DNA of 64,000 nucleotides. It comes from Terrabacter sp. Ter38 (lineage in GTDB: Bacteria > Actinomycetota > Actinomycetes > Actinomycetales > Dermatophilaceae). Position 1 is the first letter of the stretch, and every line of letters starts with the position of its first letter. The position numbers were made by a program, and so were the translations under genes. Of the stretch, positions 26,548 through 34,545 are shown one piece after another. The notes beneath the pieces were generated by a model that worked only from the letters and a program-made list of their open reading frames with translations, was not told the DNA's origin and did not search any database. The DNA lies in NCBI RefSeq assembly GCF_024519435.1, contig NZ_JALJRZ010000007.1:124001-188000 (forward strand), given 5' to 3'.

Positions 26548-26654
26548 CGGAGGGGAGTATCCCCGACACGACGGGCTCGTCATCACGGAGTGGGTCTCAC
26601 CGCCGCTCCCGGTCCCGTCGGTCCGGCAGCTCGCCGGGCGGGAGAGACCTCCGG
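26548..26654 (+). ncRNA. yybP-ykoY (Mn2+) riboswitch upstream of terC
   Basis: The 5' strand CGGAGG-GGAGTA matches the conserved aptamer start, and AGACCTCCG at 26645-26653 matches the conserved end. The 6-bp P1 helix is 26548-26553 with 26648-26653. The inner CTCGTCATCACGGAG corresponds to the conserved GTC-TCA region. These elements define the Mn-sensing yybP-ykoY class, which commonly precedes TerC/Alx or other Mn exporters. Confidence 0.85.
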
Positions 26655-26673
26655 TTACTGCTCTGGTGACCGG
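26651..26673 (+). promoter_or_regulatory. Likely expression platform of the Mn riboswitch
   Basis: CCGGTTAC (26651-26658) pairs with GTGACCGG (26666-26673, one G-T wobble). This hairpin covers the first two bases of the GGAAGG ribosome site (26672-26677). Its 5' arm shares bases 26651-26653 with aptamer helix P1, so the two structures exclude each other. Mn-bound P1 would free the ribosome site. Confidence 0.6.
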
Positions 26674-26685
26674 AAGGTTGTGCCC

Positions 26686-27801
26686 ATGAACGTTCCCGTG
26701 TGGGGTTGGTTCCTCACCATCGGTCTGATGACCGTCTTCCTCGCGGTCGACGTCTTCGTCATCGCGCGGCGACCCCACGTCCCGTCGATGGCCGAGGCCG
26801 GCAGGCATCTGGCCTTCTTCGTCGGCCTCGCCGTCCTCTTCGGACTCTTCATCTGGTTCGAGTGGGGCGCGCAGTACGCCGGCGAGTTCTACGCCGGCTG
26901 GCTCACCGAGTACTCGTTGTCCGTCGACAACCTCTTCGTCTTCCTGCTCATCATGGGCAGCTTCAAGGTGCCGAAGAAGCTCCAGCAGTCGGCGCTCATG
27001 GTCGGCATCGTCATCGCGATCATCCTGCGTGGCATCTTCATCGGGCTCGGCGCGGTCGTCATCAACGCGTACGCGTGGGTCTTCTACATCTTCGGCGCCT
27101 TCCTCGTCTACACGGCGATCAAGCTCGCGACCGGCGGCGAGAGCGACGACGACGAGTACCACGAGAACCGCTTCCTGCTCTGGGTCGAGAAGCGCTTCCC
27201 GGCGACCAAGGAGTGGCACGGCACGAGCCTGACGGTGATCGAGAACGGCAAGCGCCTCATCACGCCGATGCTCATCGTGATCCTGGCCCTGGGCACGACC
27301 GACCTGCTCTTCGCGCTCGACTCGATCCCGGCGATCTATGGCTTGACCAACGAGCCGTACCTCGTCCTGACGGCCAACATCTTCGCCCTCATGGGACTGC
27401 GCCAGCTCTACTTCCTCATCGGCGGCCTGCTCAAGAAGCTCGTCTACCTCAGCATCGGCCTCGCGGTTCTCCTCGCCTTCATCGGCGTCAAGCTCTTCAT
27501 GCACGCGATGCACGAGAACAACCTGCCGTTCATCAACGGCGGCCAGCCGATCGAGGGCGTCCCCGATATCCCGATCCTCGTCTCGCTCGGTGCCATCGTC
27601 CTCATCCTCGGCGTCACCACCGTCGCGAGCCTCTGGAAGTCCAGCCGCGACGCGAAGCTCGCGGCCGCGAACGGCTCTGCCGCCGTTGACGGCCGCCAGG
27701 ATGGCGACATCGAGGCTCCCGACGTGTCCGCGGACGCCGCCGCCGGACCGCCGGCCGAGGACGACATGACCACTCCTCGCGCCACGCACGACCAGCGCTG
27801 A
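26686..27801 (+). CDS. TerC family integral membrane protein (probable Mn2+ exporter)
   Basis: The 371-residue membrane protein has about eight to nine hydrophobic helices and the two conserved acidic stretches of the TerC/Alx family: TEYSLSVDNLFVFLLIMGSF and LGTTDLLFALDSIPAIYGLT. An acidic loop (GGESDDDEYHENR) and a ~60-residue hydrophilic C-terminal tail complete it. TerC/Alx proteins under yybP-ykoY control are linked to Mn efflux and to metalation of secreted proteins. GGAAGG lies 8 nt before the ATG at 26686; in-frame codons upstream lie within the riboswitch and are not used. Tellurite resistance, the source of the name, is unlikely to be the primary role. Confidence 0.92.
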   Translation: MNVPVWGWFLTIGLMTVFLAVDVFVIARRPHVPSMAEAGRHLAFFVGLAVLFGLFIWFEWGAQYAGEFYAGWLTEYSLSVDNLFVFLLIMGSFKVPKKLQQSALMVGIVIAIILRGIFIGLGAVVINAYAWVFYIFGAFLVYTAIKLATGGESDDDEYHENRFLLWVEKRFPATKEWHGTSLTVIENGKRLITPMLIVILALGTTDLLFALDSIPAIYGLTNEPYLVLTANIFALMGLRQLYFLIGGLLKKLVYLSIGLAVLLAFIGVKLFMHAMHENNLPFINGGQPIEGVPDIPILVSLGAIVLILGVTTVASLWKSSRDAKLAAANGSAAVDGRQDGDIEAPDVSADAAAGPPAEDDMTTPRATHDQR

Positions 27802-27835
27802 GGTATGCCGTCACGACGCGTCCGCCGACCACCCG

Positions 27836-27869
27836 GTCCGGCGGGCGCGTCAGGACGCGCCCGCCGGAC
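27836..27869. terminator. Bidirectional terminator between terC and the VOC gene
   Basis: A 16-bp perfect inverted repeat (27836-27851 with 27854-27869). The 2-nt gap means the real loop is 4 nt and the stem 15 bp. It sits between convergent genes. Confidence 0.85.
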
Positions 27870-27923
27870 GCCTCCTCCGTCGTGCAACGGCAGCCGCCGT
27901 GCGTCGACCAGGAGGCGCCGGCA

Positions 27924-28361
27924 TCAGGCGCCCTTGAGCTCCTGGGCCAGCATGACGATGATGCCGCTGGGTCCGCGCAGGTACGTCAGCTTGTAGACGT
28001 CTTCGTAGGTCGCCACGCCGCGCAGCGGGTGGCACCCGTGCCTCGCAGCGATCGCCAGAGCCTCGTCGATGTCGTCGACCGAGAAGGCGACTCGGTGCAT
28101 CCCGATCTCGTTGGGCAGCGTGGGCGTCGTCTCGATGGCGCTGGGGTGGATGTACTCGAAGAGCTCGAGGCGGCCGTGCCCGTCCGGCGTCTGGAGCATG
28201 GCGATCCTGGCGTGGTTGCCGTCGAGGCCCACAGCGGTGTCGGTCCACGCACCGCTGACCGTGTCCCGGCCGAGCACCGTCAGTCCGAGATCGGTGAAGA
28301 AGGCGATCGTCGCCTCCAGGTCGTCCACGGCGATGCCGACGTTCTCGAGCTTGATGGGCAT
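27924..28361 (-). CDS. VOC (glyoxalase/epimerase-like) family protein
   Basis: The 145-residue protein has two beta-alpha-beta-beta-beta modules of the vicinal oxygen chelate fold: KLENVGIAVDDLEATIAFFT then MHRVAFSVDDIDEALAIAAR, with a final Glu in the EL of AQEL. This looks like the methylmalonyl-CoA epimerase/lactoylglutathione lyase branch, but the substrate cannot be assigned. The ATG at 28361 starts the first beta strand; longer readings add a low-complexity segment overlapping the divergent promoter region. The ribosome site (GCAGGGC) is weak. Confidence 0.82.
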   Translation of the reverse strand: MPIKLENVGIAVDDLEATIAFFTDLGLTVLGRDTVSGAWTDTAVGLDGNHARIAMLQTPDGHGRLELFEYIHPSAIETTPTLPNEIGMHRVAFSVDDIDEALAIAARHGCHPLRGVATYEDVYKLTYLRGPSGIIVMLAQELKGA

Positions 28362-28440
28362 GCCCTGCACGCTACCGAAGCGGGCTGACGCGTTGCCGGA
28401 TTGCCCGGTGACGTCGCCCTCCGTGGGCGTCGGCCGCGAG

Positions 28441-28446
28441 TAGGGT
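28441..28446 (+). promoter_or_regulatory. -10 element of the secreted-protein gene
   Basis: TAGGGT about 46 bp before the ATG; no good -35 hexamer is seen. AGGGGA at 28480-28485 is the ribosome site. Confidence 0.4.
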
Positions 28447-28492
28447 CCGAGCATCGGGGGAAGAGGTCCTCCGACGACGACAGGGGAACCTC

Positions 28493-29422
28493 ATGAGGAC
28501 AAGACTGCGCACCGTGGCCGCTGGGCTCGCACTGACGCTCGCACCGACGCTCGGCGTCGTCGCCGCATCGCCGGCCACGGCTGCCGACCCGGTCGGCTTC
28601 GCCAAGGTGAGCAGCTGCGCCGACCCGCAGCTCAACGCGTTCGACCACTGGTCGGGCCACACGCTCGGGGCCTACAAGGACACCAACTGGGTGCCGCAGG
28701 GGATGACGTACGACTCCGCGGGCGACTACCTCTACGTCTCGATGTACCACCGTGACGCCGCCGAGGTGCCGCGCATCGTCGTCTACAAGCGATCGACCTC
28801 CGCATGGGTCAAGACGATCGAGCTGAGCGGCGTCCCCAAGACGGGACATGCGGGCGGTCTCACGATCGGGAGAGGCAACCTCTACGTCGCCGACAGCGTC
28901 GGCGGCGCGCGGATCTACCGCATCCCGATCGACCGCATCCGTGCCGTGCCCGCCGGCGCCCGCAAGGCGGTCAGCTACGCCGCGCGCTACACCCTGAACA
29001 GCCTGGCGCGGGCGTCCTACGTCGACTACGACGGTGGCTCCCTCTTCGTCGGCGACTTCTACAACAACGTCATGCGTCGCTACCCGACGTCCGCCGCCGG
29101 CACGGTGACGCTGGCCCCCAACGCCTCCTACTCCACGCCGACCATCGTCCAGGGCGTGCAGGTCACGAGCAGCCGGTTCGTCTTCAGCCGCTCGTGGGGC
29201 CGGGACAACCTGAGCAAGGTGACGACGCAGGTGAGGTCGACGGGTGCTCGCACGAGCCACAACACCCTGCCGATGATGGAGGGGATCGTCTGGGCTCCGC
29301 AGTCTGCGGGCTCGTCGGTCAAGCGTCTCTACTCCGTGTTCGAGTCGACGTCCAAGGAGTACGCCGACTCCAACTGCCGCACCCACGCCATCTGGAGCGC
29401 CTCCAGCGGCTACATCCTCTGA
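28493..29422 (+). CDS. Secreted protein, predicted beta-propeller-like
   Basis: The 309-residue protein has a Sec signal peptide (basic MRTRLRT, hydrophobic core, cleavage near SPATAADP at residue 30). The mature part is rich in repeated short strands: GMTYDSAGDYLYVSMYH, GLTIGRGNLYVADSVGGARI and DGGSLFVGDFYNNVMRRY. These recall SMP-30/NHL-like propeller blades. Two cysteines near the start (SSCADPQ) and end (SNCRTHA) may close the ring. No catalytic motif is recognised and the function is unknown. It stands alone with its own -10 box, ribosome site and terminator. Confidence 0.75.
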   Translation: MRTRLRTVAAGLALTLAPTLGVVAASPATAADPVGFAKVSSCADPQLNAFDHWSGHTLGAYKDTNWVPQGMTYDSAGDYLYVSMYHRDAAEVPRIVVYKRSTSAWVKTIELSGVPKTGHAGGLTIGRGNLYVADSVGGARIYRIPIDRIRAVPAGARKAVSYAARYTLNSLARASYVDYDGGSLFVGDFYNNVMRRYPTSAAGTVTLAPNASYSTPTIVQGVQVTSSRFVFSRSWGRDNLSKVTTQVRSTGARTSHNTLPMMEGIVWAPQSAGSSVKRLYSVFESTSKEYADSNCRTHAIWSASSGYIL

Positions 29423-29435
29423 CCCGCGGCGCGTC

Positions 29436-29472
29436 GTCCCCCTGTCACCGCCTGCACGTGTGACAGGGGGAC
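29436..29472. terminator. Terminator after the secreted-protein gene
   Basis: A perfect 13-bp stem (29436-29448 with 29460-29472) with an 11-nt loop, lying between convergent genes. Confidence 0.8.
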
Positions 29473-29527
29473 CTCGGGATCCGGAGGCGGCCCCGGTGGA
29501 GGACGTCAGTCCGACGGCCCGGTGTGG

Positions 29528-30901
29528 TCAGCGGACGCGGTGCGCGACGACCCAGCCGAGCAGGGCGGGGACGGCCATGACCGTGAAGACGACGGCATAC
29601 GCCCCGGGGACCGACGAGCCGGCCCCGGCGAAGACGATGGCCGAGAGGGCGATCGCCGTCGCGGCCCCCGACGAGTCGCCGATCTGCAGGGCCGAGCTGA
29701 CGAAGCCCTGCTCCGTGGACCCGGCGCGCGCGAGGGCCTGGGCCGTCACGCGCGGGTAGAGCGTCCCGATCCCGAGGCCGACGACGGGGAAGAGGGCGAT
29801 GACGACCCAGGTCGGAGCGTCGAGCGCCACGGCTCCGGCGAGGGCGAGGAGGGCGAGGGCGATCGCGGCGAGGGAGAGGGCCGCCGTGCGTCCGATCTCG
29901 AAACGGCGGTCCCAGCGGCCCTGGACCCATGATCCGGCGAACCAGGTGACACCCGTGACCGTGAGGGCGACGCCGGCGAGGCTGGGGCTGAGGCCGTCGC
30001 GTTCGGTCAGGAGGCGAGGCAGGTAGACCTCGGCGCCACTGAACGCGGCAAAGGCGAGGGCACGCAGCGCGACGTCGGTCGGCAGCCCCCGCGCGGCCCG
30101 CAACGTCCCGCGCGGTGTGAGCGGGATGAGGGTCAGGCCCACGACGACGAGGGCGAGCACCGCCAGGGTGACGCCCCACGGGTCGAGCCGGTCGGCGGCC
30201 GCGTTGAGACCGAGCACGGCGACGGCGAGCACGACGGACGCGGCGATCGACCGCCATCGCCAGGGCACGTCGACGACGTCCTGCCGGAGCCCGGTGATGA
30301 TGCGGCCGAGCAGCACGGCCGCGACGACGAGGACGACGAGTGCCAGCCCGAAGACCCAGCGCCAGCCGATCGTCTGGGTGACGAGGCCGGCCACGAAGGG
30401 TCCCGCGATCGACGGCACGACCCAGGCGGCCGAGAAGCCGGCGAGGATCGCCGTGTGCAGTCGCTGGGGGTAGACGCGGGTCACGAGGACGTAGAGCGCC
30501 GTGCTCGTCATGCCTGCCCCCAGGCCCTGCACGACCCGCGCTGCGACGAGGACCCCCATCGTGGGCGCGAGGCCGGCGACGACGAGACCGGCGGCGAAGA
30601 GCACCAGGCCGATGAGCAGTGGCGGCCGCGGCCCGCGACGGTCGGCGAGGTTGCCGGACCACACGATGCTGACGATCCCCGATGCGAGCGTGGCCGTGAA
30701 GGCCATGGCGTACAAGGACGCGCCGTCGAGCTCGCGGGCGATCGTCGGCATGACGGTGGTCAGGGCGAGCGCCTCGAAGGCGTGCAGGGAGACGAGGGCG
30801 ATGACGCCGATGGTCGTGGCCCGCAGCGCGGGGGCGAGGATGCCGCCGCCCGCGTCGGGGACGGCCGCGCCGGTGTCAGGGCGCATCGTGCTGGAGGTCA
30901 T
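29528..30901 (-). CDS. MFS transporter (DHA2/EmrB-like)
   Basis: The 457-residue protein has 12 or more hydrophobic helices and major facilitator motifs: ALTTVMPTIARELDG in helix 1, the loop motif GNLADRRGPRPPL between helices 2 and 3, and VVQGLGAGM in helix 4. Drug-proton antiport is the commonest role in this group, but the substrate is unknown. The ATG at 30901 coincides with the transcription start predicted from the MerR-type promoter (30908-30938), so the message is probably leaderless. Longer readings add nine basic residues that would lie within the promoter. No regulator gene is adjacent. Confidence 0.85.
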   Translation of the reverse strand: MTSSTMRPDTGAAVPDAGGGILAPALRATTIGVIALVSLHAFEALALTTVMPTIARELDGASLYAMAFTATLASGIVSIVWSGNLADRRGPRPPLLIGLVLFAAGLVVAGLAPTMGVLVAARVVQGLGAGMTSTALYVLVTRVYPQRLHTAILAGFSAAWVVPSIAGPFVAGLVTQTIGWRWVFGLALVVLVVAAVLLGRIITGLRQDVVDVPWRWRSIAASVVLAVAVLGLNAAADRLDPWGVTLAVLALVVVGLTLIPLTPRGTLRAARGLPTDVALRALAFAAFSGAEVYLPRLLTERDGLSPSLAGVALTVTGVTWFAGSWVQGRWDRRFEIGRTAALSLAAIALALLALAGAVALDAPTWVVIALFPVVGLGIGTLYPRVTAQALARAGSTEQGFVSSALQIGDSSGAATAIALSAIVFAGAGSSVPGAYAVVFTVMAVPALLGWVVAHRVR

Positions 30902-30907
30902 CCGGCG

Positions 30908-30938
30908 ACGGTAGGACCTCAGGTGCACCTGAGGTCAA
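30908..30938 (-). promoter_or_regulatory. MerR-type promoter with 19-bp spacer, MFS gene
   Basis: Read on the minus strand: TTGACC (30938-30933), 19 nt, TACCGT (30913-30908), then the ATG at 30901. A long 19-bp spacer filled by a palindrome is the hallmark of promoters untwisted by MerR-family activators. Confidence 0.65.
30915..30936. promoter_or_regulatory. Perfect 22-bp palindrome, MerR-family operator candidate
   Basis: GACCTCAGGTG followed by its exact complement CACCTGAGGTC. It resembles SoxR/MerR-class operators (CCTCAA...TTGAGG) and lies between the -35 and -10 boxes. Confidence 0.7.
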
Positions 30939-30958
30939 GCACGAGGCCCGGCGGGACA

Positions 30959-31834
30959 TCAGCCCGGCCCCAGCGCGGCGTCCGGTGACTCGGGACGCGA
31001 CTGGGCGCCGAGGACGATGACGCTGGCGAGGACGACGAGTGCCATACCGGCCACCTGCCCTCGGTCGAGCACCTGGTCGAGGACGACGAACCCCGCGAGG
31101 GCCGCGACGACCGGCTCGAGGCTCAGCAGGATGCCGAACACGCGTTGTGCGAGGTGGCGCAGGGCGACCAGCTCGAGCGAGTAGGGCAGCACGGACGACA
31201 GGACGGCGATGCCGAGACCGAGCGCGACGTCCCGCGGCGTCCAGCGGTCGACGGACGCCAGGCCGAGCGGTGCGACCACGACCGTCGACACGATGAGGGC
31301 GAAGGCCAGCCCGTCGAGACCCCCGAACGCCTTCCCGGTGCGCTGGCTGAGGACGATGTAGGCCGCCCACATGACGCCCGCGAGGGCGGCGAAACCGACG
31401 CCCACGAGGTCGAGCTGGTCCCACGACGTGTGCAGCACCCCGGAGACGAGCACGACGCCGAGTGCCGCCGCGGCGACCGCCAGGACGTCCCGCGGCCGAC
31501 GGCTCAGCGCGGCGGCGAGACCCAGTGGGCCGAGGAACTCGATCGTCACGGCCACGCCGATGGGCAGGTGCGCCAGGGATGCGTAGAACGAGGTGTTCAT
31601 CGCGGCGAGCGCGAGCCCGAAGAGCACGACGGTGCCCCAGTCGGAACGGCTGCGACCCCGCCACGACGGGCGCGCGACGGCATAGAGGATGACCATCGCG
31701 AAGAAGAGGCGCAGCAGCACCGAGCCGGGCGCCCCGATGCGGGGGACGAGCGTGGCTGCGAAGGCACCACCGAACTGGACGGAGACGACACCGCCGAGGA
31801 CGAGCAGGGGAGCGCTGCGGGAGTCGACGCTCAC
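30959..31834 (-). CDS. EamA/DMT superfamily transporter (RhtA-like)
   Basis: The 291-residue membrane protein has ten predicted helices in two EamA repeats. Motifs GGVVSVQFGGAFAATLVPRI, IEFLGPLGLAAALS and SSVLPYSLELVALRHLAQRV, then GILLSLEPVVAALAGF, are typical of RhtA-type threonine/homoserine exporters. Substrate assignment is by resemblance only. The GTG overlaps the stop of the NlpC/P60 gene (GTGA), so the two are coupled. Confidence 0.87.
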   Translation of the reverse strand: MSVDSRSAPLLVLGGVVSVQFGGAFAATLVPRIGAPGSVLLRLFFAMVILYAVARPSWRGRSRSDWGTVVLFGLALAAMNTSFYASLAHLPIGVAVTIEFLGPLGLAAALSRRPRDVLAVAAAALGVVLVSGVLHTSWDQLDLVGVGFAALAGVMWAAYIVLSQRTGKAFGGLDGLAFALIVSTVVVAPLGLASVDRWTPRDVALGLGIAVLSSVLPYSLELVALRHLAQRVFGILLSLEPVVAALAGFVVLDQVLDRGQVAGMALVVLASVIVLGAQSRPESPDAALGPG

Positions 31835-32634
31835 GGCATCGGCAGGCGCCCTGCGCCGACGAGGGTGGCGAGGCGGTCGGCGGGCAGGTCCTCCTCGACG
31901 AGCACGCCGCCGGTCTCCGAGGCGTGGACCATCCGCCCGGGGCGCACGACGATGCCCACGTGGTGGATGCGCTGACCCGGCCTGGCGAAGAAGTAGAGGT
32001 CGCCCGACTCGACGGCGTCGGGCTCGACCGGCGTCGCGAGCTCCGCCTGGGCGTACGCGTCGCGGGCTACCACGACGCCGAGGAGGCGCCACGTGTGCAG
32101 CACGAGTCCTGAGCAGTCGAAGCCGAGGGGGGACACGCCGGACCACAGGTAGGGCAGTCCGAGGTGGCGGCGGGCCTCGGCGACCGCCGGGTGCGTGTCG
32201 TCGGGGTCGGGCGCGCCGGGCGCGTCGATGACCGGCGCCGGACCCTCCACGAGGGTCTCGCCAGCGGGCGTCAGGTGGGCCGAGGGCACCCACCCCGGGT
32301 AGCCGCGGTCGTCCTTGGGGGAGAGCTGCCACGGTGCCACGACGTGGGACCACGTGCCGGACTCGGAGGTCTCCGTCACGACGACGGGCTCCCCGGCGAG
32401 CAGCTGCGACTCCACCCGACCGTGTAGACCGAGCCGCCCCTGGCCGGACTCGTCGTCGGAGGGGTGCCCGTCGAGTGCGGCGAGCCAGGCCGCGGCATCG
32501 GGCTCGTCGGCGACGACGGGCGCGTCGACGGGGCGTGGGCTCCCCGGGCTGGACCAGACCGTCGTCACGGGGACGCGGACGAGGTGGGTGGCGGTGACGG
32601 CGTGGACGGCGACGGACGGGCTCACGCCCGTCAT
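31831..32634 (-). CDS. NlpC/P60 family cysteine peptidase, cytoplasmic YkfC-like
   Basis: The 267-residue protein has an N-terminal SH3-like region and a C-terminal NlpC/P60 domain with catalytic Cys174 in LGFDCSGLVLHTW, His225 in IHHVGIVVRPGRMVHA and a downstream polar residue. No signal peptide is visible. This resembles YkfC-type enzymes, which trim gamma-D-Glu-diamino acid bonds in murein peptides recycled into the cell. The coupled EamA gene could then export or exchange the released amino acids; that link is inferred. The 25-bp gap to the preceding gene suggests one transcript. Confidence 0.85.
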   Translation of the reverse strand: MTGVSPSVAVHAVTATHLVRVPVTTVWSSPGSPRPVDAPVVADEPDAAAWLAALDGHPSDDESGQGRLGLHGRVESQLLAGEPVVVTETSESGTWSHVVAPWQLSPKDDRGYPGWVPSAHLTPAGETLVEGPAPVIDAPGAPDPDDTHPAVAEARRHLGLPYLWSGVSPLGFDCSGLVLHTWRLLGVVVARDAYAQAELATPVEPDAVESGDLYFFARPGQRIHHVGIVVRPGRMVHASETGGVLVEEDLPADRLATLVGAGRLPMP

Positions 32635-32659
32635 CCTCGCACCCGGCTCCTGGGCTCGC

Positions 32660-33229
32660 TCAGGCCGGCCACGCGGCGGACCCGGCGACGTGCACGGGCC
32701 GGCCGTCCACGGTCACCTCCCACACGAGGTGCTCCGGCGTCCGCTCCCACGTGAGGACCGGCTCGCCCGTGTGCGCGCCCTCGCCGGCGCCCTCGCCGGC
32801 GGCGGCCACGGCCGTGGCCGTGATGGTCGGCAGGTCGGTCCAGAGGAGTGCCGGCGGGCACGACTCGAGGTCGCCCTCGTGACGCTGGAACGTCGACCAC
32901 CGGCGTATGCGTGCAGCGGGCTCGCGGACGTCGCTGCCGTCCGTGCCCGGCGGAGTCGTCGCGACGTCGACGAGCGCGAACCCGAGGAGGCGCTCGCCGA
33001 TGGTGACGGGCACGAACCACGGTCGCATCTCGTCCACCCGGTCGCCCGGGGCGCTGACCGAGCCCGGTGACCGGACCGGCACCGGTCGCCCCACGACGCC
33101 CCGCCCGTGCACGAGTGGACCGACCCTGTTCGCGTCCGCGACGAGCTGCTGCGCCGCGGCGCGGGCGTGCTCGGCGAGGATCGAGCCGTCGTCGCGGGTC
33201 CCCCCGGGGCGGTCGGCGTCACGGTCCAT
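32660..33229 (-). CDS. Hypothetical protein coupled to a C39-like peptidase
   Basis: I do not recognise this 189-residue soluble protein. It has no signal peptide or membrane helix. Visible landmarks are GRGVVGRPVPVRSPGS, the central strand-rich MRPWFVPVTIGERLLGFALV and WSTFQRHEGDLESCPPA, with one Cys. Its ATG overlaps the stop of the C39-like peptidase gene (ATGA), so the two are made together. It could be an inhibitor, partner or substrate of that peptidase. A Gly/Glu/Ala low-complexity run (AAAGEGAGEGAHTGE) lies near the C-terminus. Confidence 0.7.
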   Translation of the reverse strand: MDRDADRPGGTRDDGSILAEHARAAAQQLVADANRVGPLVHGRGVVGRPVPVRSPGSVSAPGDRVDEMRPWFVPVTIGERLLGFALVDVATTPPGTDGSDVREPAARIRRWSTFQRHEGDLESCPPALLWTDLPTITATAVAAAGEGAGEGAHTGEPVLTWERTPEHLVWEVTVDGRPVHVAGSAAWPA

Positions 33230-34407
33230 CAGGCCAGTGTGACCTGCGCGGTGAAGGTGCGGCGGTACGTCGTCACGTCGAAGTTCTCCCAGCGCGTGAC
33301 GACTCCGGTGCTCGGCGGCCACGGGTCGAAGACGGTGAGCCCACGGTCCGTGGCCGTCAGCAGGAGCCAGCCCGTCTCGGAGTAGCCGACGACGGTCCGC
33401 GAGTGGCCCGGCACGAAGCTGACGAGCGGCCGGTTGGCGTTGATCTCGCTGACGAAACGCGAGAACGGGTTCGTCGTGTACATCGTCGCGTCGAGGGCGT
33501 TGCTGCTGAGCCGCTCGAGGACGGTGACGACGAGCGCGTCGTTCGCGTAGGGCAGCCCCGTCGGGCTCGACAGCGTGCCGAGGCCGAGCTCGGCCGCGAC
33601 CCGCACCTGGTCGTACTGGTAGCGGTAGAAGTCGAGCAGCATCTGCACGCTCGCGGCGACGCACCACACGTTGGTCTGCTGGCCGCGCAGCTCGTAGCAG
33701 ACCTGGTGGTCGCTGGTGCGCGTGCTGTAGTGCAGGTCCCGACGGCGGGTGCGCAGCAGGATGTCGACGGTGTCGACGACGGAGACCGTGTAGCGGTCCC
33801 GGTCGAGGCGCTCGACGAGCCGCGACAGCTCGCCGACCGCGGTGTCGTAGCGCGCGGCCCGGGACTCGCGGGCCTTCGCGGTCAGGCTGCCGAGGAAGGA
33901 CCAGCGCTCGAAGTCGGCTGGGGGTGCGCCGCGCTCGCGCCTGCTCGCCGGCGGGACGACCTCCCACGTGTGCAGCTCCAGCATCGTCACCTCGCGACCC
34001 TCGCGGAGGAGCTGGAGCGCGAGCTTCGGGTGGCTGTAGTCCACGAAGCGCACCTCGTCGACGTCCACCTGGGTGCCGTCGTTCTGCTTGGCGACCACCT
34101 CGAGGGCCTCTTCGACGAGGCGCTCGGGCTCCCAGACGGCATCGGGCGAGGCGGCGACGAGGACGGCGCCCATCGCGGAACTGGCTCCGACGTCGAGGTA
34201 GCCACGAGCCTTCCTGCCCCGGAGGCGGGCCCGCCAGAAGAGGACGTCTCCTGACAGGTCGTGCACCGGCGTCGCCGCCGACTCGACCTCGGCGTCCGCG
34301 AGCGAGCGGGGGAGCGCGTCGACGCTGAGCAACAGGCTCGCGTGGGTGGCGGCGAGCGCGACGTAGCGCTCGGACTCCTGGCTGACGACAGCGGTGGTGA
34401 CAGACAT
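33229..34407 (-). CDS. C39-like (papain-fold) cysteine peptidase domain protein
   Basis: The 392-residue protein has a C-terminal papain-like domain of the C39/AvrRpt2-like type. Cys249 is in GQQTNVWCVAASVQMLL after the oxyanion Gln, His335 in SFVPGHSRTVVGY and Asp361 in VFDPWPP, a complete catalytic triad. The first ~200 residues form an unassigned domain (ALAATHASLLLSVDALPRSL, SSAMGAVLVAASPDAVWEP). No signal peptide or leader motif is seen and no ABC exporter domain is fused, so a bacteriocin-leader role is not supported. AAGGAG lies 7 nt before the ATG. It is divergent from a 105-residue unknown gene. Confidence 0.75.
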   Translation of the reverse strand: MSVTTAVVSQESERYVALAATHASLLLSVDALPRSLADAEVESAATPVHDLSGDVLFWRARLRGRKARGYLDVGASSAMGAVLVAASPDAVWEPERLVEEALEVVAKQNDGTQVDVDEVRFVDYSHPKLALQLLREGREVTMLELHTWEVVPPASRRERGAPPADFERWSFLGSLTAKARESRAARYDTAVGELSRLVERLDRDRYTVSVVDTVDILLRTRRRDLHYSTRTSDHQVCYELRGQQTNVWCVAASVQMLLDFYRYQYDQVRVAAELGLGTLSSPTGLPYANDALVVTVLERLSSNALDATMYTTNPFSRFVSEINANRPLVSFVPGHSRTVVGYSETGWLLLTATDRGLTVFDPWPPSTGVVTRWENFDVTTYRRTFTAQVTLA

Positions 34408-34545
34408 GGATGGCTCCTTCGCACGGTTGCCCGTCAGTGGCCGGCGGTCCGCTGCCTGATACCCCCCTGTCCCTTCCCTCACGAATCGGTGTGGACCTCG
34501 GAGAGGTACTGGTCTGCAGGCTCTGGGCGCCGTACCGTCAGGAGT

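Noticed and set aside
26488-26685. Longer start for terC
   Set aside because: The extra 66 codons cover the Mn riboswitch; the ATG at 26686 has a good ribosome site and begins the first membrane helix.
33229-34407. C39 domain as part of a bacteriocin leader-processing exporter
   Set aside because: No ABC or membrane domain, no double-Gly precursor peptide and no immunity gene nearby.
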